In this document: positions 6,101 through 6,322 of the stretch, piece after piece
Layout: every line of letters begins with the position of its first letter
Numbering within the stretch: the first letter of the stretch is position 1
NCBI GenBank assembly: GCA_012841765.1
Contig: DUUA01000149.1
Span: 1 to 6,322 of the forward strand
Length of the DNA: 6,322 nt
Direction of reading: 5' to 3'
Source of the DNA: Acholeplasmataceae bacterium
Lineage (GTDB): Bacteria > Bacillota_I > Bacilli_A > ML615J-28 > CAG-698
Notes under the pieces: generated by a model
The model's input: only the letters and a program-made list of their open reading frames with translations
The model's database searches: none
What the model was told of the DNA's origin: nothing
Position numbers and translations under genes: made by a program

Positions 6101-6322
6101 ATTGATCAACTAATATATAATGCTGTTCAAGCAATATTTCCACTGGTTCAGTACAAACTTTTAACTTTTCAAATGAAGCATCAAATTTTATTGCTAAAAT
6201 CTGATTTTCCAAATCGACTAGCTTTTCAAGATTAGTAACTTTGGGCTTCTCTTTTTCTTCTAAATTTTCATAAAAACTTCTAACAATGATAACTTTTTTT
6301 TCATCTAATGTTTCCACAACTA
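3111..6322 (-). CDS. Large modular N-acetylmuramoyl-L-alanine amidase with helical and Ig-like repeats (5' end outside the window)
   Basis: A probable surface enzyme that cleaves the amide bond between N-acetylmuramic acid and the stem peptide of peptidoglycan. Numbering uses the GTG at 6315-6317 as residue 1 (1068 residues to the stop). Order: part of a helical repeat (1-45); a helical linker; an Ig-like region (about 125-265); three helical repeats (273-447); a second copy of the Ig-like region (453-613); a shorter Ig-like module with EWTSGDESIITSDGK (615-704); the Amidase_2 domain (about 765-995); and a last beta-rich module (1008-1068). Zinc ligands of the T7-lysozyme type are H788 (ITVHNTG), H973 and C981 (QHYDFAAKDCP), with K979 matching the catalytic Lys; WHFSLDD, GWHAGDG and VGIES are further family motifs. 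About 85 residues are inserted before VGIES. No LPxTG or C-terminal membrane anchor is seen. GTG 6317 is unlikely to be the start: it has no visible ribosome site, the frame is open to the edge, and it falls inside a repeat. Any signal peptide must lie upstream. Confidence 0.9.
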   Translation of the reverse strand, partial: VVETLDEKKVIIVRSFYENLEEKEKPKVTNLEKLVDLENQILAIKFDASFEKLKVCTEPVEILLEQHYILVDQYLLYPAGITKYIKKFDELKENINDIIYEDVCNYLDEMNPTYLIDKLPFPKNIKDYGITINYGFSNPFLVNGIFIVPTDKDEEIEITAKYTKNGKEYEYKFTSIVLDKTYASPLNDFLSQFTFPLENNYESISLKSISTPEAEITFKSLDEEIFTNKGILFRPDHDTFITLAVTITLPTESRTVIYKVRVNGKIANEPHELVFGAIDNIPNEVSFEDEKQVNIALEMYLNLNDEDKKLVSNYNELVIAIEKINTFKDIILANEIDLLIEGLPVEVTLEDKDQIDEVRTAYEALTVTQKKFVEKLLVLEEKEAKLKSYSKYEELEIMISYLPMTISLENEALILEIQEEIVKISNEEKELISNYNKYLNCYYQYQELKINNYAKSFIPEYFIDEYSFPTEEPYFGIGLEFIPSNQDLLSDGYVWHQAEEMPVDILVKYEINGEDKEKKFSAHVLSQKYAYAALDFTDQFKQPLARNYEDISYVSATYPEAVIGFDSLNKDVFTNEGILIRPGQDTIITFRVSVGFPGLKIKVVDINLKVRGLLINEIAEFAEKKYLEVLGNKGTINSDLELPSEDLFYNLNLEWTSGDESIITSDGKYINPGFEAMQTTMYLRLIDKNNQYNSITIQYTVLIVGEEYKDMWEGIEYFLDSIHKDNITNQSFTLYGSEPGYLYVPSYNVGYLPFYTKEDLKIIQSIVPAPNNLVRSERERELTRYITVHNTGMAAPTATAKGLDKFIREKTTASSWHFSLDDKEAYQQLPINEIGWHAGDGTSRKFVDIPTGVPFDGDYNPKVTISTDGYYVLNSVKSTIAAPLSDLDKILTTSHIIDTGLVVNVINGYYFMPPTWYQKGYRKICNYGGNIASVGIESCVYEGVDFNLVMRNLGKLVSKLLLEYNLGVNAVKQHYDFAAKDCPQVIRAANRWDELISLIKIEMFAKLYLEDVEFEFISLSPDVMDNTGKIINHPGTESKVKYKVLVKYDGLEKQFDYSSVLNALTFKIK
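4977..5501 (-). repeat. Three tandem helical repeats within the amidase gene
   Basis: Residues 273-447 of the amidase hold three divergent repeats of about 55-60 residues. Each reads roughly as: acidic hydrophobic helix, LP or IP, a short strand such as EVTLED, a helix like RTAYEAL, a turn rich in D/E/K such as TVTQKK, then a helix like VEKLLVLEE. The copies open at INDIPNEVSFED, IEGLPVEVTLED and ISYLPMTISLEN. A fourth, partial copy (TLDEKK...VRSFYENL) lies at the right edge of the window. Similar three-helix modules occur in Gram-positive surface and extracellular enzymes, usually as spacers or binding modules. The DNA copies are too diverged to be recent duplications. Confidence 0.75.

Noticed and set aside
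1..6322. Mycoplasma-type genetic code with UGA read as Trp
   Set aside because: All frames are complete under the standard bacterial code, Trp residues in all proteins are encoded by TGG, and no gene is interrupted by a TGA that would need reading through.
1..6322. CRISPR array, insertion sequence, tRNA, rRNA or riboswitch
   Set aside because: No regularly spaced direct repeats, no transposase or flanking terminal repeats, no cloverleaf-like sequence and no intergenic gap larger than 145 bases. The only repeats are the protein-level modules of the amidase and the small promoter dyads.

Overview
The window is a compact, AT-rich bacterial segment that looks chromosomal. Genes lie on both strands with short intergenic gaps, strong AGGAGG-type ribosome binding sites and A/T-flanked hairpin terminators. 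All completed genes end in TAA and every visible Trp codon is TGG, so UGA need not be read as Trp. Low GC, a PerR/Fur-type regulator, a DUF2779 nuclease-like protein and a large peptidoglycan amidase suggest a low-GC Bacillota or a walled relative of the Mycoplasmatota, not a true Mycoplasma. Genus cannot be fixed from the sequence alone.

Layout. (1) 1-76 may hold the last 24 codons of a plus-strand gene that enters from the left edge (weak call). A weak hairpin terminator at 88-126 lies between it and the next gene. (2) 129-1856, minus: a 575-aa DUF2779-type protein. It combines a Cas4/RecB-like PD-(D/E)xK nuclease with four cysteines spaced like an Fe-S cluster site and a C-terminal DEDDy-like 3'-5' exonuclease fold. 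(3) 1857-2001: a divergent promoter region with a convincing extended -10 on the minus strand, a plausible extended -10 promoter on the plus strand, and several small dyads. (4) 2002-2670, plus: a Prx6-type peroxiredoxin with the peroxidatic Cys at residue 50. (5) 2691-3071, plus, 20 bases later: a PerR-type Fur-family peroxide sensor. (6) 3078-3103: a perfect 26-bp palindrome flanked by A and T runs, serving as a bidirectional terminator for convergent genes. (7) 3111 to beyond the right edge, minus: a very large modular wall-associated N-acetylmuramoyl-L-alanine amidase. It has helical repeats, Ig-like modules and an Amidase_2 catalytic domain near its C-terminus. Its true start is outside the window.

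How the genes may work together. The peroxiredoxin and PerR-like genes form a natural peroxide-response pair: the regulator carries all five residues of the PerR metal/oxidation site and the upstream gene removes peroxide. The divergent DUF2779 gene shares their promoter region, which could allow shared control, but nothing in the sequence proves it. The amidase is an independent convergent unit concerned with the cell surface. I see no CRISPR array, mobile element, tRNA or rRNA. The least explained items are the double-nuclease DUF2779 protein and the modular amidase.
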